From positions 1 to 64,000 of the forward strand of contig NZ_CANMRQ010000015.1 in the NCBI RefSeq assembly GCF_947500325.1: 64,000 bases of DNA, written 5' to 3'. Numbering within the stretch: position 1 is the first letter of the stretch; the number at the start of each line of letters is the position of its first letter. Under the pieces are notes generated by a model. It worked only from the letters and a program-made list of their open reading frames with translations, was not told where the DNA came from and ran no database searches. The stretch comes from an uncultured Lacinutrix sp. Lineage in GTDB: Bacteria > Bacteroidota > Bacteroidia > Flavobacteriales > Flavobacteriaceae. Position numbers and translations under genes: made by a program. This document shows, piece after piece, positions 39,149 through 46,889 of this stretch.

Positions 39149-40109
39149 AATAGCAATACATATAGTTTTCTTATTGTTGCCATTAGCGATTTGGTCACAA
39201 TCTTATGTAGGGCATATAGGTAAGTATCCAATTCATTTACAAATTAATACTTATGTAGATGATAAAGACGAGTCGAAAGGAAAGTGCGATGGTTATTATT
39301 TTTATGATTCTAAATTAATAAACATACCATTAAGTGGCGTGTATAATAAAGAAGATGTTGTCTTAGTAGATGGCTATCATTATTTTGAAGATAGCGTAGA
39401 GTCTGCAGGAGAAGTTTTTACACTCAAAAAAAAGGAGGATCAACTCATAGGGAGTATAAAATTAAAAGAAAAAACACATAAGGTCGTTTTAAACAAAACT
39501 GATAAAGACCCTTTAGAAACCTATAGAAATCAAAAGTTAACCTTTGTAAAAGATAGTGTATCTACTTATAACGATAAACAATTAGTTTGGTTTCATGAAA
39601 AATGGTCTAAAACCCAATTGTTTAGATTAGGTAATGGTTTTTCGAAAGCACAAAGAGCAGTGTTTAATCCAATTTTAGATGAGATACATTTAGATGATGC
39701 TAAAGTCATGTTAGAATGTAATTCTTGGTTTGAATTGTCGTTAGTAATTAATTTGGTTAATAATAATTTTGTAAGTTTTTCTAAATTTTATAGTGTTTAT
39801 TGTGGAGGTGCACATCCATCACATGGAAATAACGGCTATAATTTTGATTTAAATAAATTAACTCATGTTGATGCTATTGAAACATTATATCCTAATGTTG
39901 ATTTTTTTGAATTATTAAAGAAAAAATATTATGATGCAGAAGATATACACCAACAAGATTGCGAAGTGTTTACCCAAGCTTCAAATTGGGAATTTAAAAC
40001 ATGGAATTTAACTTCTAAAGGCGTGATGTTAACACCTAGTTATCCACATGCAATGACACCTTGTGAAGATGCTTATTTTTTAACTTATAAAGAGTTAGAA
40101 AAAAAATAG
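39138..40109 (+). CDS. Secreted DUF3298-like protein
   Basis: A 323-residue exported protein with a signal 'IAIHIVFLLLPLAIWSQ' cleaved near residue 20. The C-terminal half holds 'YSVYCGGAHPSHGNNGYNFD', the G-G-A-H-P motif of the DUF3298/RsiV-type fold, which binds lysozyme in Bacillus RsiV; here the function is unknown. The N-terminal part ('SYVGHIGKYPIHLQINTY') looks like a beta-rich domain of its own. The start is TTG at 39138 or 39141, since no ATG lies before the signal, and it overlaps leuS by up to 11 bases. Three small genes follow on the same strand. Confidence 0.75.
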   Translation: MLAKIAIHIVFLLLPLAIWSQSYVGHIGKYPIHLQINTYVDDKDESKGKCDGYYFYDSKLINIPLSGVYNKEDVVLVDGYHYFEDSVESAGEVFTLKKKEDQLIGSIKLKEKTHKVVLNKTDKDPLETYRNQKLTFVKDSVSTYNDKQLVWFHEKWSKTQLFRLGNGFSKAQRAVFNPILDEIHLDDAKVMLECNSWFELSLVINLVNNNFVSFSKFYSVYCGGAHPSHGNNGYNFDLNKLTHVDAIETLYPNVDFFELLKKKYYDAEDIHQQDCEVFTQASNWEFKTWNLTSKGVMLTPSYPHAMTPCEDAYFLTYKELEKK

Positions 40110-40125
40110 ATATAAATTAAATAGT

Positions 40126-40485
40126 ATGAGATTTAAGCTAAAAAGAAATAATAAGATTGGATTATTTTTCTTTATGGCTTTTGTAATTAGTTTGACACTA
40201 ATTTATGTGTTTGAAGAGCAGTTTGACAAGAATACATGGCAAACCGATCCACTTACACGATACAAAATGGTTGATGATATTATTGAAAAAAGAGTATTTA
40301 TAGGTAAAACTAAGCAAGAAATAATTTCACTTTTAGGAGAGCCATATGAGATCAAATCATCAGAAAGCAACTATTTTATTTATAAAGTAGGAACACCTCC
40401 AAGTTTTTTTAAGACTAAAAAACAGTTTCTATTAATCGTTTTTAATAATCAAGAGGTTGTTAAAGTGTCTCAAGCTGAAGAATAA
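40126..40485 (+). CDS. Small BamE/SmpA-like membrane-anchored protein
   Basis: A 119-residue protein with an N-terminal membrane anchor ('IGLFFFMAFVISLTLIYVF') followed by a compact domain. The segment 'VFIGKTKQEIISLLGEPYEI' is the typical helix-and-turn of the SmpA/OmlA (BamE) fold, with 'G-K-T-x2-E-I-x2-L-L-G-E-P', and it ends in short beta strands. No lipobox is present, unlike E. coli BamE. It is 16 bases after the DUF3298-like gene and probably cotranscribed. The function is unknown; a structural protein-protein module is likely. Confidence 0.72.
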   Translation: MRFKLKRNNKIGLFFFMAFVISLTLIYVFEEQFDKNTWQTDPLTRYKMVDDIIEKRVFIGKTKQEIISLLGEPYEIKSSESNYFIYKVGTPPSFFKTKKQFLLIVFNNQEVVKVSQAEE

Positions 40486-40504
40486 TGTTTTTTAAATTAA
40501 AATC

Positions 40505-41026
40505 ATGAAATATATACTTTCAATAGTAATTGTATTACTTAGTTTTTCCGCGGAAGCGCAAACAGAAATAAAGACGTTTCCACAAGATTATTTTGGTATA
40601 TATAAAGGCAATTTAGAAATTACCAATGCTAAAGGGAAGAAAAGTATTGGCATGGAATTTCATTTAACCAAAACAGATTCTGTTGGGATTTATAATTACA
40701 AAATTGTCTATATTTTTGATGGTAAACGTAATGATAGAAATTATACCTTAAAAACTATTGATGCGCAAAAAGGAGAATATGTTATAGATGAAAATAATGG
40801 TATTATTTTAAGAGCTAAATTGGTAGATAATGTACTTTATAATGTATTTGAAGTTGAAGGTAATTTATTAATGACAACAGAAGCTTTTTTTGAGGATTAT
40901 ATGACGTTTGAAATTGTATTTTCTGCTAAACAAGCTAAAACAATTACTAAAACTACTGAAGATGAAACAGAAGTTATTAGTTACCCCGTTACTGTAACAC
41001 AAAAAGCAAGATTAATAAAGCAGTAA
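40505..41026 (+). CDS. Hypothetical secreted beta-rich protein
   Basis: A 173-residue protein with signal 'YILSIVIVLLSFSAEAQ' and no recognised family. The mature part has many alternating short strands ('DYFGIYKGNLEITNAKGKKS', 'YNYKIVYIFDGKRNDRNYT', 'VTVTQKARLIKQ'), so a small beta barrel or sandwich is likely. There are no cysteines. It follows the BamE-like gene by 19 bases and lies in the same run. No catalytic motifs are seen. Confidence 0.72.
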   Translation: MKYILSIVIVLLSFSAEAQTEIKTFPQDYFGIYKGNLEITNAKGKKSIGMEFHLTKTDSVGIYNYKIVYIFDGKRNDRNYTLKTIDAQKGEYVIDENNGIILRAKLVDNVLYNVFEVEGNLLMTTEAFFEDYMTFEIVFSAKQAKTITKTTEDETEVISYPVTVTQKARLIKQ

Positions 41027-41101
41027 AACTGACAAGTTTTCAAAAAAACAGATTGGCTTACTTTTTGTTATCTTTAAACTAGAATTTAAATACAATATAT
41101 T

Positions 41102-41815
41102 ATGATGATGACAGGACATATGGGCTACTACATATTAATTGGTGCAATTGCATTAGTAAGTAGTTTAGTAAGTGGCCAATTAAAAAGAAAATTTGCCCAT
41201 TACTCAAAAATACAGTTACGTAATGGCTTAACTGGTAGAGAAATCGCCGAAAAAATGCTAGCAGATCATGGCATTACAGATGTTGAAGTTATTTCTACTG
41301 CAGGTCAATTAACAGATCACTATAACCCAGTAAACAAAACGGTAAACTTAAGTGAGGTTGTTTATAATAAAGCTAATGCTTCAGCTGCAGCTGTAGCTGC
41401 ACATGAAGTTGGACATGCTGTACAACATGCTACAGCCTATAGCTATTTAACAATGAGATCTAAATTAGTGCCAATAGTACAAGTAACTTCAAAAATGTCA
41501 CAATGGGTTATTTTTGGAGGTATTGCTTTAATGGCAAGTCAAGCCATGGGTGCAATGGGACAATATGTTGCTATAGCAGGATTAGTGATGATGGGAGCAG
41601 CAACATTATTTAGCTTTATTACATTGCCAGTTGAATACGATGCTAGTAATCGCGCATTAGCTTGGTTAAAAAATAAAAACATGGTCTCTCAAGAAGAGTA
41701 TAAAGGTTCTGAAGATGCACTTAAATGGGCTGCAAGAACGTATTTAGTGGCAGCAATTGGAGCATTAGCCTCTTTATTATATTGGGCATTACAAATTCTT
41801 GGAAGTAGAGATTAA
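41102..41815 (+). CDS. Membrane zinc metallopeptidase (YugP-like, Zn_peptidase_2)
   Basis: A 237-residue inner-membrane protein. The zinc motif H101-E-V-G-H105 lies in 'AVAAHEVGHAVQHATAYSYL'. Membrane segments are near residues 9-25, 137-165 and 212-230. 'DHYNPVNKTVNLSEVVYN' and 'FITLPVEYDASNRALAWL' are family hallmarks of the YugP/DUF3298-unrelated neutral zinc peptidase group. Substrates are unknown. It stands alone with its own terminator and no clear partner. Confidence 0.9.
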   Translation: MMMTGHMGYYILIGAIALVSSLVSGQLKRKFAHYSKIQLRNGLTGREIAEKMLADHGITDVEVISTAGQLTDHYNPVNKTVNLSEVVYNKANASAAAVAAHEVGHAVQHATAYSYLTMRSKLVPIVQVTSKMSQWVIFGGIALMASQAMGAMGQYVAIAGLVMMGAATLFSFITLPVEYDASNRALAWLKNKNMVSQEEYKGSEDALKWAARTYLVAAIGALASLLYWALQILGSRD

Positions 41816-41838
41816 CTAAAAAAAAACGCTGACAATAT

Positions 41839-41868
41839 AAAAGCTCCTAAATAATTTTAGGAGCTTTT
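41839..41868. terminator. Bidirectional terminator between the zinc peptidase and the signalling operon
   Basis: A perfect 13-bp stem (aaaagctcctaaa / tttaggagctttt) with a TAAT loop and T and A flanks. The minus-strand response regulator gene ends two bases to its right. Confidence 0.9.
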
Positions 41869-41869
41869 T

Positions 41870-42553
41870 TTAATTAAAAGTGTCATTTTCTAAAGACACT
41901 AATTTATTTTTTAAAGCGTAAATTACTAGACCAGCAACATTTTTAGATTCTGTTTTAAGTAGTAAATTATTGCGATGTCCTTCTACTGTTCTTGGGCTAA
42001 TAAAAAGTGCTTCTGCAATGTCATTAGTCGTTAATTGCTTGCAAATTAGTTCTAGAATTTCTGTTTCACGTTTAGTAAAGTAATTTGTATCAAAATTAGA
42101 TTTTACTTTTTTATCTGCAGGGTTTACAATACTCTCATGAATGTATTGCATAACTTGTTCATCGTAATAAAACCCTTTATCTGAAACCTCTTCAATTGTT
42201 TTTATCATTAGTGCAGGAGTGCTGTTTTTTGCTAAATAAGCAACAGCTCCAATAGATATCATATTTAATATAAAGGGCTTGCTAAAGTAACTTGTTAGTG
42301 CTATAACTTTAAGATTTGGAAATTCTTTTCTAATCAATTTTGTGGCCTCAACACCATTAAGTTCTGGCATTTTTAAATCTGTAACTACAATTTCTGGAAG
42401 TTCTTTAGCCTGTCTTAATGATTGTATTAAATCCTCACCGTTTTCAGCATCAAAAAGCACTTCTATAGTTTCATTACTTTCAAAAATGGCTTTTAAACCT
42501 TGTCTAAATAAAAGCTCGTCGTCTGCTAATACTATTTTTATTTTATTGCTCAT
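41870..42553 (-). CDS. NarL/LuxR-type response regulator
   Basis: A 227-residue transcription factor. The receiver domain (1-125) has the acidic pair 'LADDE', the phosphoacceptor aspartate in 'IVVTDLKMPELNGVE' and the lysine in 'YLAKNSTPAL'. The C-terminal LuxR-type helix-turn-helix is 'LTTNDIAEALFISPRTVEGHRNNLLLKT'-like, here read as 'NDIAEALFISPRTVEGHRNN'. It overlaps the sensor kinase upstream by 11 bases, so they form a cognate pair. Targets are unknown; the divergent collar and T9SS genes upstream of the operon are candidates by position only. Confidence 0.95.
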   Translation of the reverse strand: MSNKIKIVLADDELLFRQGLKAIFESNETIEVLFDAENGEDLIQSLRQAKELPEIVVTDLKMPELNGVEATKLIRKEFPNLKVIALTSYFSKPFILNMISIGAVAYLAKNSTPALMIKTIEEVSDKGFYYDEQVMQYIHESIVNPADKKVKSNFDTNYFTKRETEILELICKQLTTNDIAEALFISPRTVEGHRNNLLLKTESKNVAGLVIYALKNKLVSLENDTFN

Positions 42554-43340
42554 AATTACAACGTATTATAAATTGGCTTCCACTATTTTGTGTACTATCT
42601 ATTTTTAATTCTCCATTTAAAATTTTAACCCTACTTTTTATGTTTTGAAGACCTATGCCTGGTTTTTCTTTAACATCTTTTACAGTAAAACCTATACCAT
42701 TATCTTGATACCTTAAAATAAAGCCAGTAGTGTTTTGTTCCATATAAATTACCAATTCATTGGCTTTGCCATGTCTTATAGAATTGTTAATTAGCTCTTG
42801 CACTATTCTAAAAACATGTAATTGATTAGTTCTAGATAATTTTGAAAGCTTTTCTATATTACTTTCAATATCAATATTAGTATTTGCTGTACATTCTTCA
42901 AATAATTCTTCTAGGGCAGCTTTAAGCCCAAATTTGTCTAAAATAGGAGGTAGTAAATCGTGGGCTATTTTACGAGAACTTTCTAGAGTGTTAGTTGTTA
43001 TATCTAATATTTGTTCTAATGATTGTTTCTGTTTTTTTCCTATAGTTTTATCTACTAGAAGCACATTAGTACTTAAACTAACAATATTTAGTTTAGAGCT
43101 AATAGCATCATGTAAATCTTGAGCAATACGGTTACGCTCTCGTTCTTGTATAGCAATTGAGGTTTGCAATATTTTTTTTTGATTTTCTAATTTTAATGCA
43201 GCTTTTTCTAATTCTTTTTGAATTATTTTTCGTCTAGAGTAATGGAAAAATAGAATCAGTCCAGTTGTAACCAAAACTAGAAAAATAATACCGTATACTA
43301 ATGCTTGTAATATTAATTTTTCCATAAACTCTTTTTCCAT
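42543..43340 (-). CDS. HisKA_3 sensor histidine kinase
   Basis: A 265-residue kinase with one N-terminal membrane segment (about 12-30) and a coiled linker. The phosphoacceptor histidine is in 'RIAQDLHDAISSKLNIVSL', the HisKA_3 motif of NarX/LiaS-type kinases. The HATPase_c domain follows with 'IVQELINNSIRHGKANEL' and 'DNGIGFTVKDVKEKPGIGLQN' in pieces. It has no sensor domain of its own. It overlaps a polytopic membrane protein gene upstream by 28 bases, which may supply the sensing part. A second start at 43325 also fits. Confidence 0.93.
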   Translation of the reverse strand: MEKEFMEKLILQALVYGIIFLVLVTTGLILFFHYSRRKIIQKELEKAALKLENQKKILQTSIAIQERERNRIAQDLHDAISSKLNIVSLSTNVLLVDKTIGKKQKQSLEQILDITTNTLESSRKIAHDLLPPILDKFGLKAALEELFEECTANTNIDIESNIEKLSKLSRTNQLHVFRIVQELINNSIRHGKANELVIYMEQNTTGFILRYQDNGIGFTVKDVKEKPGIGLQNIKSRVKILNGELKIDSTQNSGSQFIIRCNYEQ

Positions 43341-43948
43341 TCAATTAATATTAATAATAGATAGCCAACATAAAAAACTTTATTTAAAAACCAAACATTA
43401 AAAGCAATTGAAGAATCTATTTTACTGATATAGTTTCCTAAAATAAATATGAGTGAGCTAACCGATAAGTAAATTAGTATTCCTGCATTTATGTACATGA
43501 ATTTGCCTGGTTTACTTAAGGAGTTATACAAATGAATAATTGAGTATACAATAAGAGGAAAAGAAGTTAATAAAATTTCTAAAAGATTAAATTTATTAAA
43601 TAAAGTAAAATCATTAATATATTGAATAATAATTACTGTTGAAACAATAAAAAAAATAACATTAACCCAATTCCTCTGTTGTTTTGTATAATTTTCCTTA
43701 TAAAATAAAGACAAGAAAATAAATTGAAAAATAAAATAAAAATGCGATAGAAATAAGTTGTTTTTTACATCAAAAACAATAACAATTATAATACTTGAAA
43801 AAAGTATCACAAATGTTATTATTAAATAAATAACAAAATACTTTAATGCTTTAGACTTGTTTTTTAAGTAATAACTAGTAAAAAGTATAGTGTTAACTAG
43901 AAGTAAAAAAACACCAAAATATTTAAAAAAACTATCGATTAACTTCAT
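43313..43948 (-). CDS. Polytopic membrane protein, putative sensory partner of the kinase
   Basis: A 211-residue protein that is nearly all membrane: about six to seven hydrophobic segments with short loops, rich in Ile, Leu, Phe and Tyr. It has no extracytoplasmic domain and no recognised motif. The end overlaps the HisKA_3 kinase by 28 bases, so translation is coupled. The 7TM-like layout recalls the membrane part of 7TMR-type sensor kinases, here on a separate polypeptide; the role in sensing is inference. The AT-rich composition makes the exact number of helices uncertain. Confidence 0.75.
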   Translation of the reverse strand: MKLIDSFFKYFGVFLLLVNTILFTSYYLKNKSKALKYFVIYLIITFVILFSSIIIVIVFDVKNNLFLSHFYFIFQFIFLSLFYKENYTKQQRNWVNVIFFIVSTVIIIQYINDFTLFNKFNLLEILLTSFPLIVYSIIHLYNSLSKPGKFMYINAGILIYLSVSSLIFILGNYISKIDSSIAFNVWFLNKVFYVGYLLLILIEWKKSLWKN

Positions 43949-43954
43949 TAATTA

Positions 43955-44401
43955 TTATAACAATGGGCTGTTTTCATCACATTCGTTAGGACAAGGTGCA
44001 GTAAAATCAAAAACACCACTGTCTATTCTGCTTGATAATAAAGTATTTATAGTTAAGTCTCTTGCATCTATAGAACCTACTGGTATTGCGCCTTCAATAA
44101 TATCTCTGTGCTTTCCTGTAGAATCTGTTTTTGTGCCTACAATTAATAATTTTTCTCCGCCACCTTCTTTTGTGTTTTTATCTATTGCCATGTAAGCCCG
44201 AACACCTGAATTATCTATATCATTTAACGTGTAATTTTCGCTGCCTTTTACTGGTACTAATACATTCATTTCTTTAAGAGCCTCAATTAAGTCTACAGCA
44301 GGAATTAAAAAGGCTTTACAGTTATCTGGACAAGTTGTTTGCCATCTTCTAGCCCATTCTTTTGCTTCTATAATGTTTACAACATTTTTTGCATTACTCA
44401 T
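43955..44401 (-). CDS. Hypothetical cytoplasmic protein at the head of the signalling operon
   Basis: A 148-residue protein without signal or membrane segments. Visible pieces are 'KEWARRWQTTCPDNCKAFLI' near the N-terminus, 'VRAYMAIDKNTKEGGGEKLL' in the middle and a short C-terminal tail 'APCPNECDEN' with a CxxxC pair. Four cysteines lie near the two ends and could bind metal or form disulfides. It precedes the membrane protein by six bases, so it belongs to the four-gene operon. I do not recognise the family. Confidence 0.78.
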   Translation of the reverse strand: MSNAKNVVNIIEAKEWARRWQTTCPDNCKAFLIPAVDLIEALKEMNVLVPVKGSENYTLNDIDNSGVRAYMAIDKNTKEGGGEKLLIVGTKTDSTGKHRDIIEGAIPVGSIDARDLTINTLLSSRIDSGVFDFTAPCPNECDENSPLL

Positions 44402-44548
44402 TTTTTTGGTTTTTTAGATGTTAATAGTTAATAATAGATAAAACTAAACATACTAATCCATATAAAAAACAGTATTTGTAAAAACAGGTGTTTTTACTTG
44501 GTTGTAACAATCCGTAGATGCACGGTTAAATAAATTAGACATTGGGTA

Positions 44549-44556
44549 TAGCTTTG
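44549..44556 (+). promoter_or_regulatory. -7 promoter element of the collar-domain gene
   Basis: TAGCTTTG matches TAnnTTTG, 38 bases before the ATG at 44595. The -33 region is weak, so activation by a regulator is possible. Confidence 0.4.
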
Positions 44557-44594
44557 TAGAACTATTAATTACTAATTTAAAAAACTTAATTATT

Positions 44595-45158
44595 ATGGAC
44601 CCATTTATTGGACAAGTTATGATGTTTGGCGGAAACTTTGCGCCTAGAGGTTGGGCGTTTTGCAACGGTCAATTATTAGCTATTTCAAGCCATTCGGCTT
44701 TATTTTCTATTTTAGGAACAATGTACGGAGGAGATGGTAGAACCACTTTTGGTCTACCAGATTTAAGAGGTAGAGTAGCAAAAGGTATGGGTAATGGCCC
44801 AGGGCTAAGTACTGTAACAGAAGGCGAAAAAGGAGGTAGAGAAACTGTAACATTAACTATTAATGAGTTACCTAATCATAATCATGATGGGACTAGTCTT
44901 AGAGGAACAAGTACTATGCCTTGTAATGAAGAAGATGGAGGGACTAATGATGCTGCAGGAAATGTACTAGGTAATGCTGCTTCAGGAACGCCATATAACA
45001 GTGATCCAGCAGACAGTGCTTTAGGAGCTACTGGAGCTGTTTCTATCACAGGAAATACAGGAAATACAGGTGGGCAAAGAGCTTTTAATATAGACAACCC
45101 TTATTTAGGAGTAAACTATGTTATTGCTTTAGAAGGGATATTTCCTTCAAGAAGCTAA
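44595..45158 (+). CDS. Phage tail collar (MdpB/microcystin-dependent-type) protein
   Basis: A 187-residue protein of the phage tail collar family, found in many bacterial chromosomes as MdpB-like genes. The N-terminal collar domain is clear: 'DPFIGQVMMFGGNFAPRGWA', 'CNGQLLAISSHSALFSILG', 'YGGDGRTTFGLPDLRGRVA'. The tail end has Gly/Asn/Thr-rich repeats ('SITGNTGNTGG') and 'DNPYLGVNYVIALEGIFP'. There is no signal peptide. It is a single gene without other phage functions nearby, so it is not a prophage remnant. Often such genes come in tandem; here there is one. Confidence 0.9.
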   Translation: MDPFIGQVMMFGGNFAPRGWAFCNGQLLAISSHSALFSILGTMYGGDGRTTFGLPDLRGRVAKGMGNGPGLSTVTEGEKGGRETVTLTINELPNHNHDGTSLRGTSTMPCNEEDGGTNDAAGNVLGNAASGTPYNSDPADSALGATGAVSITGNTGNTGGQRAFNIDNPYLGVNYVIALEGIFPSRS

Positions 45159-45182
45159 TGTTATGAGATAAATATTATCCTT

Positions 45183-45220
45183 TTTAATATCATCTCATCC
45201 TACCTTGTGATGATATTAAA
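45183..45220 (+). other. Long hairpin between the collar and T9SS genes
   Basis: tttaatatcatc (45183-45194) pairs with gatgatattaaa (45209-45220) over 12 bases with a 14-base loop. No T run follows, so it is not a standard terminator. It might end the collar transcript weakly or act in the leader of the next gene. Confidence 0.45.
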
Positions 45221-45289
45221 GAGGGTATTTGTCTTAGAATAATATATAAATACTACCTTTATACTTATTATCCTTAATCAATAATTATT

Positions 45290-46264
45290 ATGAAAAAAAA
45301 TTACTTATTATTATTACTAATAACTATCTCTTCAAGTTATGCACAAGTTAGTCAAGATTTTGAAGGTATTACAGGAATTGGGTTTACTGGAGCTAACACG
45401 TGTTATTATTTTGACGCAGATCAAACAACAGTTCATGATCTCGTAAACTATGTGGGGCCTTGTGGGGAAGTCGTTGTGACCTCACCAGATTCATCTCCAA
45501 GCACATTAGGATTTACTAATTCTTTAAATCCAACTGGTGTAGGGTTTTCAGATTTTGATGCTTTTGGTGTAGCTAATGCATCTGGAGTAGCTTCACAAAT
45601 GCCAGAAGGGCCTATAGAAGGGAATAATAGCTTTGTAATGGAAGATACTGACGGTGAAATTACTATGCGATTTAATCTTGTAAATTTATCTGGTACTATA
45701 AATCCTGAAGTAAATTTGAAGTATCGTTTAGAAACAACATCATGGGAAACAACTGATATTTTAAAAGTGTATGTTGAAATAACAGGATGTGCAGCCGCAA
45801 CTACGGTTACATTGATTGATATTTTTGGTACCGGTTTTGACGCAGTTGAAGGACCAATACAAACATTAAGTGCAAATCTTAGTGCTTATGTGGGTTGTAA
45901 TGCACAGCTAGTTATCGAATTTGCTTCAAATTCATCTTCTGAAGAGATGATTTTAGATGATATTAATTTTACTGAAGGAGCTCTAGATAGTACACTTTCT
46001 AATGAGAATTTCACATTAAATAGCACATTATTTACGATTTACCCTAACCCATCAAATGGAAACATTACTATTAAAAATTCTGGTATTGCTTTAGATAAAG
46101 TGCAAATTACAGATTTAAATGGACGTGTTGTTTTTGGCCAAGATTTAAATGGAATTACAGAGGATAAAGAGTTAAATTTAAGCTCTAAATTATCTTCAGG
46201 TATGTATTTAATGACTTTAACATCTAATAATATAGCTACAGTTAAAAAATTAATTATAGAATAA
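45290..46264 (+). CDS. T9SS type A sorting-domain protein, secreted
   Basis: A 324-residue exported protein. The signal peptide ends near 'SSYAQ'. The middle is a beta-sandwich of about 200 residues of no recognised enzyme type, with 'EITMRFNLVNLSGTINPEVN' and 'IEFASNSSSEEMILDDINFT'. The C-terminal T9SS type A sorting domain has 'TIYPNPSNGNITIKNSG', 'VQITDLNGRVVFGQDL' and 'SGMYLMTLTSNNIATVKK'. This domain directs the protein through the type IX secretion system and is removed or anchors it to the surface. An adhesin or surface role is likely but not shown. Confidence 0.9.
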   Translation: MKKNYLLLLLITISSSYAQVSQDFEGITGIGFTGANTCYYFDADQTTVHDLVNYVGPCGEVVVTSPDSSPSTLGFTNSLNPTGVGFSDFDAFGVANASGVASQMPEGPIEGNNSFVMEDTDGEITMRFNLVNLSGTINPEVNLKYRLETTSWETTDILKVYVEITGCAAATTVTLIDIFGTGFDAVEGPIQTLSANLSAYVGCNAQLVIEFASNSSSEEMILDDINFTEGALDSTLSNENFTLNSTLFTIYPNPSNGNITIKNSGIALDKVQITDLNGRVVFGQDLNGITEDKELNLSSKLSSGMYLMTLTSNNIATVKKLIIE

Positions 46265-46294
46265 GTTAATTATAACTAGCCTCAAAAAAACTTT

Positions 46295-46328
46295 AAAAAA
46301 GAGCTTCTAACATTAGAAGCTCTTTTTT
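46295..46328. terminator. Bidirectional terminator between the T9SS gene and the Lrp-type regulator
   Basis: A 15-bp stem (aaaaaagagcttcta / tagaagctctttttt) with a four-base loop between convergent genes, ending at the stop of the regulator. Confidence 0.92.
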
Positions 46329-46798
46329 TATATTTTAATTTGTCGTTCTATTTGTTGATCTAAAGAAATAAAGGTTTCTGTTCTAGAAACTCCGGTTATA
46401 GATTGAATATCGTTATTTAATAAGTGCATTAAATGAGCGTTATCTTTACATAATATTTTAATAAAAATACTCCAGTTTCCAGTAGTATAATGGCATTCTA
46501 AAACTTCAGGTATTTTTTTAAGCTGCTTAACAGCTTCAGGATTACTTACGGCTTTGTCTAGATAAACGCCTACAAAAGCCATAGTAGTATACCCTAATAC
46601 TTTTGGGTTAATTATAAATTTAGAGCCAGCAATTAAACCAGATTTTTCTAACTTACGAAGTCGTTGGTGTATCGCCGCACCAGAAATACCTACTTGTCTA
46701 GCAATTTCTAAAACAGAGGTACGGGCATCTGCCATTAACGCACGAAGTATCTTTTTATCGATACCATCTATATGAATGTTTTGATTTATTACTTTCAA
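46328..46798 (-). CDS. Lrp/AsnC-family transcriptional regulator
   Basis: A 156-residue amino acid-responsive regulator. The N-terminal helix-turn-helix is 'DKKILRALMADARTSVLEIA' with 'SGAAIHQRLRKLEKSGLIAG'. The C-terminal RAM (effector) domain has 'MAFVGVYLDKAVSNPEAVKQ' and 'CHYTTGNWSIFIKILCKDNA'. Members sense leucine, lysine or other amino acids and act as octamers. It is followed by the saccharopine dehydrogenase gene on the same strand, 91 bases away, so control of lysine metabolism is plausible by position. Confidence 0.95.
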   Translation of the reverse strand: MKVINQNIHIDGIDKKILRALMADARTSVLEIARQVGISGAAIHQRLRKLEKSGLIAGSKFIINPKVLGYTTMAFVGVYLDKAVSNPEAVKQLKKIPEVLECHYTTGNWSIFIKILCKDNAHLMHLLNNDIQSITGVSRTETFISLDQQIERQIKI

Positions 46799-46889
46799 GT
46801 CTTGTTTTTGTTTTCAGATTAAAACATAAAAGTACTAAAATGATTTAATATTGTAATTCTAATGTAATAGAACTAGCTTTTGGTGCTCT

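Noticed and set aside
44453-44665. Small minus-strand frame spanning the collar gene promoter
   Set aside because: It covers the promoter and the first codons of the collar gene and has no family resemblance.
44595-45158. Prophage or tailocin remnant
   Set aside because: The collar-domain protein is a lone gene; no capsid, portal, integrase, lysis or other tail genes are nearby.
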